A DNA stretch of 64,000 nucleotides from Snodgrassella communis (lineage in GTDB: Bacteria > Pseudomonadota > Gammaproteobacteria > Burkholderiales > Neisseriaceae): positions 124,001-188,000 of the forward strand of contig NZ_CAJZCD010000002.1 in NCBI RefSeq assembly GCF_914768045.1, read 5' to 3'. The notes under the pieces are model-generated. The model made no database searches. It was not told the origin of the DNA and saw only the letters and a list, made by a program, of their open reading frames with translations. Positions 10,273-18,185 of this stretch are shown in pieces. The position numbers were made by a program, and so were the translations under genes. Positions within the stretch are counted from its first letter, which is position 1; each line of letters begins with the position of its first letter.

Positions 10273-11346
10273 TTAAATTGATACAGACTGGCTGATGCTG
10301 CTGTTTTTCACCGCCTGCCATGCTGCGGTAATCAGGCTGGCATTGTTATTTTTTAACAATGCAGCGTCGGATAACATGCGCCGCCACTGGCGTGCACCTT
10401 GCAGCCCGTGCATCAGCCCCAGATAATGCCGTGCCATATGGCGTAAAGAATGATCTGGCTTGGTCAGTTGCTGTTGCGTATAGTTGATTAACTGCTCAAC
10501 CAGTGCCTCGTATTCAATGGCAGGCTGCCTGCTGCCATAAAATTCAGCATCCCAACTGCGCATCAGCATCGGATTATGATAAGCCTCGCGCCCAACCATC
10601 ACACCATCCACATATTGCAGATGCTGGCTGATTTGTTCATTGGTGGTAACGCCACCATTAAGAATAATTTCCAGATCAGGAAATTCCTGTTTCAGACGAT
10701 AAACGTAATCATAACGCAGCGGCGGAATATCACGATTATCTTTGGGGGATAAACCCTCCAGCCATGCATTGCGCGCATGCACAATAAAAATACGGCAGGC
10801 TGTTTGCTCGCGTAATGTACCCACAAAATCGGCCAGCGGCTGGTAGGCTGTTTCCTTATCCAGTCCGATGCGGTGCTTGATGGTTACCGGAATGGATACA
10901 GCATCCTGCATCGCATTCAGGCATTGCGCTACCAGTGTGACTTCGCGCATCAGACAGGCACCAAAAGCACCTTGCTGTACCCGCGGGCTGGGGCAGCCAC
11001 AGTTCAGATTGATTTCATTGTAAGCATAACCGGCGGCAATTTTTGCTGCCTGCGCCAAAGCTGCGGGATCACTGCCGCCTAGCTGCAAAGCAACAGGCTG
11101 CTCCTGCGGGTGATAAGCCAGTAATTTATCGCTATTACCATGAATGATTGCATTGGCATTAATCATTTCCGTATACAGCCATGCGTTTCTGGTAATCAGT
11201 CTGGCCATGTAGCGGTAGTGCCTGTCTGTTAAGTCCAGCATGGGTGCCACAGACAAGGTTCTTTTCGGCTGAGGGCTGTTATCAGGCTGACAACCACCAC
11301 CTTGCACAGAAACATCTGTACTGCTTAACCGTTTATTTTCTTGCAT
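10273..11346 (-). CDS. dusA: tRNA-dihydrouridine(20/20a) synthase DusA
   Basis: 357 aa FMN enzyme that reduces U20/U20a in the tRNA D-loop. N-terminal barrel motif [39 protein letters not shown] with the catalytic cysteine (GACLM), and [11 protein letters not shown] / [13 protein letters not shown] for flavin phosphate binding. The first 30 residues are polar and unconserved; no later Met precedes the SVAPML motif, so the full ORF is taken. Head of a unit with thyA (35-bp gap) and folA. Confidence 0.93.
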   Translation of the reverse strand: MQENKRLSSTDVSVQGGGCQPDNSPQPKRTLSVAPMLDLTDRHYRYMARLITRNAWLYTEMINANAIIHGNSDKLLAYHPQEQPVALQLGGSDPAALAQAAKIAAGYAYNEINLNCGCPSPRVQQGAFGACLMREVTLVAQCLNAMQDAVSIPVTIKHRIGLDKETAYQPLADFVGTLREQTACRIFIVHARNAWLEGLSPKDNRDIPPLRYDYVYRLKQEFPDLEIILNGGVTTNEQISQHLQYVDGVMVGREAYHNPMLMRSWDAEFYGSRQPAIEYEALVEQLINYTQQQLTKPDHSLRHMARHYLGLMHGLQGARQWRRMLSDAALLKNNNASLITAAWQAVKNSSISQSVSI

Positions 11347-11519
11347 AATCCAGCATTCTTAAAACATCAGTGAAATCAAGCTGAGCCAGAAACTCAGCTC
11401 AGCCATTCACTCTAATCATTTTCTCATAAAGCTAGATTATACATGGCTTAACTAAGCAGCTTGCCTTTGCTGCGTGTTAAAAATGAATCTTTGCATCAAT
11501 CTCTAATTATTTATGCAGT

Positions 11520-13781
11520 TTAACGCAGCGGCATTTCAGATTTAATCAGCTTGATTTGTTTTCCTTGCAGTTTTTTCTTGAAATGATTTTGCAGCCATAA
11601 TTTATGCTGTAATTTACACTGCGGGCCTAAATAAATATTATCAATATAATTTTCTACATTAGTGTATTCAACATACAAACTATTAGCATACTGGTAATCC
11701 TGTGGTTCTACAATCTTATCATCTGCAATATGAGTAATATAAATCATACGGCATTCATCTTCGTCTTCAAAGGCGGCATGCTTTATCAGACAGGAAATGG
11801 GTAAGACGGCCAAACTAAGCAATTGCTCCAGATTGGATATCTTTTGCAATACTGCATTTTCTAAAAGCTCTTCCATTAAATCTTTTATGTTTTTTAACTC
11901 TTTGCGAATTTCTTTTATTCTTTTTTCTTCTTCTAATTTTTCAATATAATTTTCCCATTTGGCGTCTATGTCAAAAGTTTTGTTTTCTTCACTATACATT
12001 TCCAGAGAAAACGATTGTTTATTGCGTTTGGCTAAAGCCATATATTCAGTTTTTGGGTCAAAATACAGGCAACGATATAAAGGCAGAGGATGAAGTGTAT
12101 CGTTACTTTTATTTTCTGTTTGTATAGTTTCAAGTTTTATTTGTTTATTGTCGATGGACATAATAGGCTTAATGCTGCCTACTAGTGCTATTTCATTACT
12201 GATACTGCGTTCTGTATCCAGACCAAAAAAATTCTGATTAAAAGCAATACTCACGCCGGAGCCAGAGATATTATCTTCATTACCATATAAACGGAACTGG
12301 TTTAAAGAATTATGATTAAAAGAAAAACTGGCTAAAAAACTTTTGATTTCATTATCCGAATTATTAGTGATATTCAGCCAGTTGGTTAATACCTGATTTT
12401 CACTGGGATCATTCATAAAATCGACGATATTCATCCGAAACTTACTGGGATTGTCTCCTTTAAGCAGATTAAACAAGACTGCCGGCTTGGTATAATGGGC
12501 AACGCGCCGTTCCGGCTCCTTTACCTCTGTGTCAGCATCAGGTGAGTTGTTTAGATTGAAAGAAACTAATAATCTATTTTTTATATCATTAACTGACGTA
12601 CAAATATTTTTAATATTAGCAAGAATTGATTCTTTTAAATCCTCTTTATTTGAAATAAGGTTGGAATTAGTATCAATTAGTTCTGATATTACTCTGGTGG
12701 AAACATAAATATAAGACGTAGAACTGCAATATTTGATTTTATTATAATAATCTCGGGCTTTATTGCTGTCGTTTTTATGAAAAAAATAAATATTAGCTAG
12801 CTGGTACTGAGCTTTAGAATAAGCTTCCTGATAGTCACTTTCTAAAATATTTGAATAAGACTCAATGGCTTTAACCAAATTATTTTTCTTATATTCATAA
12901 ATAAAACCCAAATTAAATTGAGCTCGAGCATAAGCTTCAGGACTGTCCTCTCTGATGATATTTATCCAGCAGGCTTCAGCCTTATCATAATCGTGTTTTT
13001 TATTATAGTAAAAAAATCCTAAATTAAACTGGGCATTAGCATAATTATCAGGATGGTCTTCTCTGGTGATATTTGAGTAACAGGCTTCGGCTTTAGCATA
13101 GTCGGGTTTTATATCAGTATATAAAAATCCTAAATTAAGTTGAGCTGTAGTAAAACTATCAAGATAGTCTTCTCTGGTGATATTTAAATAACAGACTTCA
13201 GCCTTATCATAATCGTGTTTTATTTCATGATAAAGAAGTCCTAAACATAATTGAGCACGAGCATAGATTTCAGAACTATCTTCTCTAGTGATGTTTGAAT
13301 AACAGACTTCAGCCTTATCGTAATCGCCTTTTATTTCATCAAAAAGAAGTCCTAAATTAAATTGAGCTTTAGCATAAGCTTCAGGACTGTCTTCTCTGAT
13401 AATATTTGAATAACAAGCTTCAGCCTTATCATAATGGCCTTTAATTTCACTATAAATATTTCCTAAGTTTAATTGCGCATGAGCATAAGCATCAGGACAG
13501 TTTTCTCTGATGATATTTAAGTAACAAGCTTCAGCCTTATCATAATCGTATTTTATTTTTATATAAAGGAGTCCTAAATTAAATTGGGCATTAGCATAAG
13601 CCTCGGGACAATCTTCTCTGGTGATGTTTAAATAATAAGCTTCAGCCTGATCATAATCGTGTTTTATATCATCGTAGATAAACCCTAATCCAAATTGGGC
13701 ATCTGCATATTTTTCATTCCCATCATTACGTGTAATTTGACGGTATTGCTTAATTAACGCATCAATATCATTATTTTCCAT
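11520..13781 (-). CDS. 37-residue tandem repeat (TPR/Sel1-like) protein with C-terminal DUF2971-like domain
   Basis: 753 aa, no signal peptide or membrane segment. Residues 25-357 are nine consecutive 37-residue repeats of the form YAxAQFNLGxxYxxIKxDYDKAEACYxNIxRE, an alpha-solenoid resembling TPR/Sel1 repeats; DNA units are 111 bp and very similar. A linker (about 358-425) leads to a domain starting HYTKPAVLFNLL (429-440), with FMNDPSEN, a pattern typical of DUF2971 proteins. A Glu/Lys-rich coiled coil lies around 610-650. DUF2971 has no settled function; such proteins occur in accessory and defence-associated loci. The gene stands alone in an AT-rich island. Product function is unknown. Confidence 0.85.
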   Translation of the reverse strand: MENNDIDALIKQYRQITRNDGNEKYADAQFGLGFIYDDIKHDYDQAEAYYLNITREDCPEAYANAQFNLGLLYIKIKYDYDKAEACYLNIIRENCPDAYAHAQLNLGNIYSEIKGHYDKAEACYSNIIREDSPEAYAKAQFNLGLLFDEIKGDYDKAEVCYSNITREDSSEIYARAQLCLGLLYHEIKHDYDKAEVCYLNITREDYLDSFTTAQLNLGFLYTDIKPDYAKAEACYSNITREDHPDNYANAQFNLGFFYYNKKHDYDKAEACWINIIREDSPEAYARAQFNLGFIYEYKKNNLVKAIESYSNILESDYQEAYSKAQYQLANIYFFHKNDSNKARDYYNKIKYCSSTSYIYVSTRVISELIDTNSNLISNKEDLKESILANIKNICTSVNDIKNRLLVSFNLNNSPDADTEVKEPERRVAHYTKPAVLFNLLKGDNPSKFRMNIVDFMNDPSENQVLTNWLNITNNSDNEIKSFLASFSFNHNSLNQFRLYGNEDNISGSGVSIAFNQNFFGLDTERSISNEIALVGSIKPIMSIDNKQIKLETIQTENKSNDTLHPLPLYRCLYFDPKTEYMALAKRNKQSFSLEMYSEENKTFDIDAKWENYIEKLEEEKRIKEIRKELKNIKDLMEELLENAVLQKISNLEQLLSLAVLPISCLIKHAAFEDEDECRMIYITHIADDKIVEPQDYQYANSLYVEYTNVENYIDNIYLGPQCKLQHKLWLQNHFKKKLQGKQIKLIKSEMPLR
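12711..13709 (-). repeat. Nine in-frame 111-bp tandem repeats inside the DUF2971 gene
   Basis: Units begin at residues 25, 62, 99, 136, 173, 210, 247, 284 and 321, spaced exactly 37 codons apart. Phrases such as GATTATGATAAGGCTGAAG recur nearly unchanged in the central units, while the first and last units are more divergent. The exact spacing makes unit gain or loss by recombination possible. Confidence 0.85.
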
Positions 13782-14175
13782 TACTAATCCTGTTTTAGCG
13801 GGTTTCAGGTTTTTGTTACTGTACTTTAGGTTATTGACTTATCTTGTTTAAATTTAACAAATAATTATATTTAAAAACCGTCTTAAATAAAACTCCATAT
13901 AACTATTGTTGAGGTAGCAGGTTTTATCTTGCCTGAGAAAAAGCACTGTAGCGCGGCGATTATTAATATGTAGTTATGGATAAGTGTTTGTTTAGGTTAA
14001 TTAATTGTATGATTTGCTTATTTTGCAATGATATTTGTAATTAGCTGCAAAAGTGGGCTTTAACCATTGCAGGCGATTGATTGTCTCTCTATGATAAGTT
14101 TTTGAAGGATAAGAATTTAGCAGTAGTTTAATTTAATGCTGTTGTAAACAGTAAACAAACAGAATGGAGATGGTT
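13782..14175. other. AT-rich intergenic region upstream of the repeat gene and the CsbD-like gene
   Basis: Divergent spacer that must contain the promoters of both the minus-strand repeat gene and the plus-strand CsbD-like gene. No ORF, RNA gene or strong dyad was recognised; no clear sigma-70 pair with good spacing could be chosen. Confidence 0.5.
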
Positions 14176-14370
14176 ATGAGTGACAATGGATTCGTTGATA
14201 AAGCTAAAGGCGAAGTAAAAGAAAACGTTGGTAAGGTAGTTGGTGATACTAAAACTCAGTCTGAGGGTATGGTAGACAAGGCTGTTGGTGGTGTAAAAGA
14301 CGCCGTTCACGATATGTCTAATGCGATAGATGGCGCTGTTGATTCGATTAAGAAAAAACTTCAGGATTAA
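14176..14370 (+). CDS. CsbD-like small hydrophilic stress protein
   Basis: 64 aa, highly charged, with the CsbD-type pattern DKAKGEVKENVGKVVGD near the N-terminus and further amphipathic segments (MVDKAVGGVKDAV, AIDGAVDSIKKKL). CsbD-family proteins are general-stress-induced and of unknown biochemistry. ATG 14164 is in frame, but ATG 14176 is preceded by GGAGATGG and matches the family N-terminus. Followed directly by a rho-independent terminator, so it is monocistronic. Confidence 0.75.
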   Translation: MSDNGFVDKAKGEVKENVGKVVGDTKTQSEGMVDKAVGGVKDAVHDMSNAIDGAVDSIKKKLQD

Positions 14371-14387
14371 TATCTGAAATGATAAAT

Positions 14388-14414
14388 AAGCCGCTCAATA
14401 AGAGCGGCTTTTTG
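14388..14414 (+). terminator. Terminator of the CsbD-like gene
   Basis: Arms AAGCCGCTC and GAGCGGCTT around a 5-base loop, followed by TTTTT; 18 bases after the stop. Confidence 0.88.
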
Positions 14415-14455
14415 GTGATGGGCTTAAATATTTTAATTGATGGTTTATCGTCAAT

Positions 14456-14707
14456 TTATTTCTGCTCCTCCAGATCTAATCCTTTTATTAAATCTGGATA
14501 TTGATTAATGATTTTTTCAGTGGCATCCATAACAATTCGATTACGATACAGGATTAAGCTGATAAAAATCAGATCGATTCCAATCATAGTACCAAAAGCA
14601 TAAGAAAATATTGATGGACCGATACTTGAACTCAAAATAGATAGCATTAGTGTTAGCAATATGGCCAGAATGAATATAAAAATAATTGACCATGCTGTGC
14701 TGCTCAT
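14456..14707 (-). CDS. Small membrane protein, unknown function
   Basis: 83 aa with two hydrophobic segments (about 6-27 and 30-52) and a charged C-terminal tail (MDATEKIINQYPDLIKGLDLEEQK). No family was recognised. The region before the ATG (AAAAAGACTT) is a weak ribosome site. Its AT-rich codon use fits the surrounding island. Confidence 0.5.
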   Translation of the reverse strand: MSSTAWSIIFIFILAILLTLMLSILSSSIGPSIFSYAFGTMIGIDLIFISLILYRNRIVMDATEKIINQYPDLIKGLDLEEQK

Positions 14708-14880
14708 AAGTCTTTTTAGCCGTAATTTTTTTTTTTGCTTTTGTTTTTCAGTGAAAAGGGATTATGATAACAATAATTTAAATCGTTTTTATTCCATATA
14801 ACTCGTCTGAGGCCTTTATGGTGAACTCCTTGTGCCACATAAAGATTGAATAAAAGCTCTATATCATCACTATGATTTTC

Positions 14881-15120
14881 TTACCAAAAATCTATTTGGC
14901 TTAAATCCAGATACTTTAAATAGGGTATTGACATTAATGCCAGCTTTCTTTCCATGGGGCTGGCATTTTTATCATTAAGCTCTTTTCTGGTTGTTTTTAA
15001 GTACTCTGAAATTTTTTTCATATCGTCTTCAGACGGAAGAAATTGTTGTGAGAAAAATTCACGGATACAACTCAAAGAAAATATAAATATTAAAGATTTG
15101 ATTATTGAAATAATATCCAT
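14881..15120 (-). CDS. Small hypothetical protein with hydrophobic N-terminus
   Basis: 79 aa from ATG 15120 (a TTG two codons earlier is also in frame). Residues 3-17 are hydrophobic (IISIIKSLIFIFSL), like a signal anchor, followed by a polar alpha-helical part containing EDDMKKISEYLKTTRKELND. No domain was recognised and no good ribosome site is visible, so expression is uncertain. Confidence 0.42.
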   Translation of the reverse strand: MDIISIIKSLIFIFSLSCIREFFSQQFLPSEDDMKKISEYLKTTRKELNDKNASPMERKLALMSIPYLKYLDLSQIDFW

Positions 15121-15320
15121 TTTCAAATTTACGCTTAGTTAGAGATTGATTTATGTTTACGTGATTTAACTTTAAAATAAGAAGTTATTTTTTGTCAAAG
15201 GTTATATTGATTTAGAGTGGGATTTATTTTGAAATTTGTGTGCATTGATTAACAGATTGCCAATCACACCAACGACTGTAAATGCCAACCGATAAATGGC
15301 AATCTGGTTGGTAGTGATGG

Positions 15321-15539
15321 CTATTTGTTTGGCCAAAAAACTTCTATATGAGTAAGGTTGCAAAATGGGCGATGATGGCCGCAGAAGCAATCATATGTAC
15401 GAATTTTAAGTGTGTAAGGTGAATAATTGTTGCAAACTGCTTTTGTCCCAATCAGGCAGTGCCGTATGGCGGGCGGGATAAAGGCCAGAATAAATGCAGC
15501 AATGAAACCCAATAATCCCAGTAGTAAAAAAATAAGCAT
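15321..15539 (-). CDS. Short Cys-rich ORF with N-terminal membrane segment
   Basis: 72 aa: a hydrophobic start (MLIFLLLGLLGFIAAFILAF) followed by a cysteine/histidine-containing tail (CNNYSPYTLKIRTYDCFCGHHRPFC). No family recognised. A second minus-strand frame (15202-15390) overlaps its 3' end, as would be expected if a longer gene had been split by a frameshift. Weak call. Confidence 0.33.
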   Translation of the reverse strand: MLIFLLLGLLGFIAAFILAFIPPAIRHCLIGTKAVCNNYSPYTLKIRTYDCFCGHHRPFCNLTHIEVFWPNK

Positions 15540-15715
15540 CGGTCTATGGCGCTGCTGATTTAGTTAAGAAGTATGCTGTATGTTTTGTACGGGATATTAT
15601 CAATATTTGGTGCTTAGGCGTACTTGGGTTTGGTCTGTATGCAGTTGCAAGCCATCTGCAAGGCAAATTGGCGGGCAGGGAAGGTGCTAAGTTGATAGAG
15701 GCTGAATTTTATTAG
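15536..15715 (+). pseudogene. Start-less reading frame, possible gene remnant
   Basis: Fifty-nine open codons between TAA and TAG with no usable start. The translation contains a plausible membrane helix (IINIWCLGVLGFGLYAVA) preceded by AADLVKKYAVCFVRD. No homologue recognised. It ends where a minus-strand remnant also ends. Confidence 0.25.
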
Positions 15716-16137
15716 TTAGCCTGCAACGCATCGGTACCTGCTGGCAATACAATGGCTAGAAAAAACTGTTGTAAATGATTCTGCTTAGTCGCCAGTAGTC
15801 TGTCTACGCTTAGTTGTGCTGTTAAAGCTGGTGTTGGGCGCATTTTATTGCTCTGGCTAAAAATCGGGCTTGTATCGGCGAAGAATAAGGGTTGTGGCTG
15901 GTTTTCTTTGTAAAGTGGTGATTGAGAATGGGAAATGACTTTGCTGAATCATTTTGTCAGGATAGTCGGGTTTGATTTTAAGCTGATGTGGTTGCAATGT
16001 GATTATGTGGTAGGCTGATTTTTGATAGATAAGATTGATTGCTGGTTAAATATTAAGTTAATACTGAGTAGTTATGCTGAATTAGATATTTTGTCCAGAC
16101 GGCATATTTTGGCTGTCTGGTTGGGAGGGGTGAACGG
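15540..16137. other. Intergenic region with decayed frames, upstream of lysR-type gene
   Basis: 598 bp. Contains the two start-less frames reported separately and, at 16095-16120, a hairpin (CCAGACGGC paired with GCTGTCTGG, one G-T) directly before the ribosome site of the LysR gene. Nothing else recognised. Confidence 0.5.
15712..15948 (-). pseudogene. Start-less reading frame, possible C-terminal gene remnant
   Basis: Seventy-eight open codons bounded upstream by TGA (15949-15951); the first ATG is at codon 36. The translation (for example QPLFFADTSPIFSQSNKMRP and QLSVDRLLATKQNHLQQFFL) has protein-like composition with few rare residues. No family recognised. Confidence 0.25.
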
Positions 16138-17016
16138 GTGGATATTAAGGTTTTACGTTATTTTCTGGCGCTGGCCAGACAGGAAAGTGTGACTGCTGCG
16201 GCCGATTATTTGCATATTACTCAGCCAACGCTGTCGCGCCAGCTTATGGAGCTGGAAGAGAAGCTGGGAAGTAAGCTGTTTATCCGGGGCAGCCGGAAGA
16301 TTATGCTGACAGAAGAAGGTATGCATTTGCGCCAGCGTGCTGAGGAAATTCTTGATCTGGTACACAAAACTGAAGCTGAATTTCATCAGTCTGATAAAAC
16401 GCTTAGTGGTGATATTTATATTGGCTGTGGTGAAACAGACGCTTTAAGGCCGGTAGTAAAGGTGATTAAGGCGATGCAGTTGGATTATCCGCATGTTCGT
16501 ATTCATATTTATAGTGGTAATGCGAATGATGTGACGGAACGGATTGATAAGGGTTTACTGGATTTCGGGGTATTGATTGATCCTGTTCATCTGGAGAATT
16601 ATGAATCTTTGTGTTTGCCACAGAAAGATAAATGGGGGGTATTGATGAGAAAGGATGATGAGCTGGCTGAGCGTGATTTTATCCGACCGGAAGATTTATG
16701 GGATTTGCCACTGATTATGTCGAGACAGAAGTATGTGAGTGACGGTATCGCCAGATGGATCAAAAGGGATTATGACAAGCTTGATGTGGTTGCTACGTAT
16801 AATCTGATTTTTAATGCGGCGTTGCTGGTGGAGCAGAATGTGGGCTATGCGCTGTGTCTGGACAAGCTGGTTAATACTAGTGGGGAAAGTAGGCTCTGTT
16901 TCAGACCGTTGGAGCCGCTACTGGAAGTTGATGTGAATGTTGTCTGGAAAAGATATCAGTTATTTTCGCGGGTTTCTACTCTGTTTTTACAACGCTTGAA
17001 AGCAGGTATTTTGTAA
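16138..17016 (+). CDS. LysR-family transcriptional regulator
   Basis: 292 aa. N-terminal winged HTH (MDIKVLRYFLALARQESVTA, ADYLHITQPTLSRQLMELEE) and a substrate-binding effector domain from about residue 90 (GDIYIGCGETDALRPV). The start is GTG, placed by GGGAGGGG seven bases upstream and by the standard LysR N-terminus. Convergent with a secreted hydrolase and an MFS transporter on the opposite strand, which are plausible targets, though no operator was identified. Effector unknown. Confidence 0.92.
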   Translation: MDIKVLRYFLALARQESVTAAADYLHITQPTLSRQLMELEEKLGSKLFIRGSRKIMLTEEGMHLRQRAEEILDLVHKTEAEFHQSDKTLSGDIYIGCGETDALRPVVKVIKAMQLDYPHVRIHIYSGNANDVTERIDKGLLDFGVLIDPVHLENYESLCLPQKDKWGVLMRKDDELAERDFIRPEDLWDLPLIMSRQKYVSDGIARWIKRDYDKLDVVATYNLIFNAALLVEQNVGYALCLDKLVNTSGESRLCFRPLEPLLEVDVNVVWKRYQLFSRVSTLFLQRLKAGIL

Positions 17017-17022
17017 GGCTAT

Positions 17023-17056
17023 ACCTGCACTTATAAGCGATGCTTAATGTGCAGGT
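17023..17056. terminator. Bidirectional hairpin between lysR-type gene and hydrolase
   Basis: Outer arms ACCTGCAC/GTGCAGGT (17023-17030, 17049-17056) with an inner stem TAAGC/GCTTA. It lies in the 62-bp gap between converging stops. Confidence 0.6.
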
Positions 17057-17078
17057 TATAAATATTTATGAGGTGGTT

Positions 17079-18146
17079 TTAGTGCAGATTTGCCTTGAAG
17101 AATGAGGTAAGTTTGTTAAATGGTATCAGGTCAACGCGGTCGTACAGATCAACATGGCCGGCATTTTTGACATAGTAAAGCTCTTTAGGCTCGGCTGCAC
17201 GGCGGTAAGCATCTTCGCTGAATTCTTTGGAATGGGCTTTATCACCGGTGATAAATAATAATGGCCGCGGAGAGATGGTTTCTATGTCGTTGAAGGGGTA
17301 GAAGTTCATGAATTTGGGGCTGCTGGTCAGGGTGGGATGGGTGGTTAATTCCGGTTGTGAGCCTGCCGGGGTAAATTCACCACGTGCGGTGCGGTAAAAA
17401 TCATAAAATTCATGGGCAATCGGGCTGTCTTTGGCGGTAATTTGCCCTTTATTAATGGTACCGCCGGTATATAAGGTTTGTCCGCCGGTAAATTCTATGT
17501 CACGCTGTTGTGCTGCCTGCTGTATGATTTGTTTTCTTTGTTGCAGGGTGAGTGAATGATTGAGGCCATTGCGACTTGCGGCCCCCATGTCGTACATGCT
17601 GACTGTGGCAATGGCTTTGAAACGTGGATCGATTTTGGCGGCGCTGATGGCAAAACTGCCGCTGCCACAAATGCCGATTACGCCTATGTTGTTGCGGTCA
17701 ACAAAAGGCTGGGTACTTAAAAAATCGACGGCGGCACTGAAATCCTCGCTGTACATGTCGGGCAATACGGCATTGCGTGGTTGTCCTTCGCTTTCTCCCC
17801 AGTATGATAAGTCGATTGCCAGTGTGACAAAGCCCTGTTCGGCCATTTTGGTGGCGTATAAATTGGCGCTTTGTTCTTTTACTGCGCCCATGGGGTGGCC
17901 GACAATGATGGCCGGGTATTTGGTGTTTGCTGCTAATGTTTTCGGTGTAAACAGGTTGCCAGCCACTTTCATTTTATACTGATTGAGAAAGCTGACTTTG
18001 TGCATGGTTACTTGTTTGCTTTGATAAAAGTTATCTGCGTGGTTTGACATATTGGCTCCGATTGATAGTGGGGAAAACAGTCCGAAAAAACTGAGACATA
18101 TGGTTATGAAAATTTTCTTTTTGAGATAAAGGCTGATGTTTTGCAT
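17079..18146 (-). CDS. Secreted alpha/beta hydrolase of the dienelactone hydrolase/YcjY type
   Basis: 355 aa from ATG 18146, which follows AAGAAAG; a TTG three codons upstream is less likely. Signal peptide at about 1-30 (lysines, then IFITICLSFFGLFSPLSIG). The core has PAIIVGHPMGAVKEQSA, DLSYWGESEG, the nucleophile elbow GVIGICGSGSFA, LLFITGDKAHS (acid) and NAGHVDLYD (His). The elbow differs from the canonical GxSxG and could use Cys or Ser. Substrate unknown; exported to the periplasm. Downstream of the MFS gene by 39 bp, so probably co-transcribed with it. Confidence 0.82.
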   Translation of the reverse strand: MQNISLYLKKKIFITICLSFFGLFSPLSIGANMSNHADNFYQSKQVTMHKVSFLNQYKMKVAGNLFTPKTLAANTKYPAIIVGHPMGAVKEQSANLYATKMAEQGFVTLAIDLSYWGESEGQPRNAVLPDMYSEDFSAAVDFLSTQPFVDRNNIGVIGICGSGSFAISAAKIDPRFKAIATVSMYDMGAASRNGLNHSLTLQQRKQIIQQAAQQRDIEFTGGQTLYTGGTINKGQITAKDSPIAHEFYDFYRTARGEFTPAGSQPELTTHPTLTSSPKFMNFYPFNDIETISPRPLLFITGDKAHSKEFSEDAYRRAAEPKELYYVKNAGHVDLYDRVDLIPFNKLTSFFKANLH

Positions 18147-18185
18147 GATTTGCAACTTTCTTTGTTGAATAGGGTGAAAAATAAT

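Noticed and set aside
11520-13781. CRISPR-like array from the regular 111-bp repeats
   Set aside because: Repeats are in-frame coding units without unique spacers.
15202-15390. 62-codon minus-strand frame overlapping the Cys-rich ORF
   Set aside because: No start context or domain; more likely the other half of a frameshifted gene or chance.
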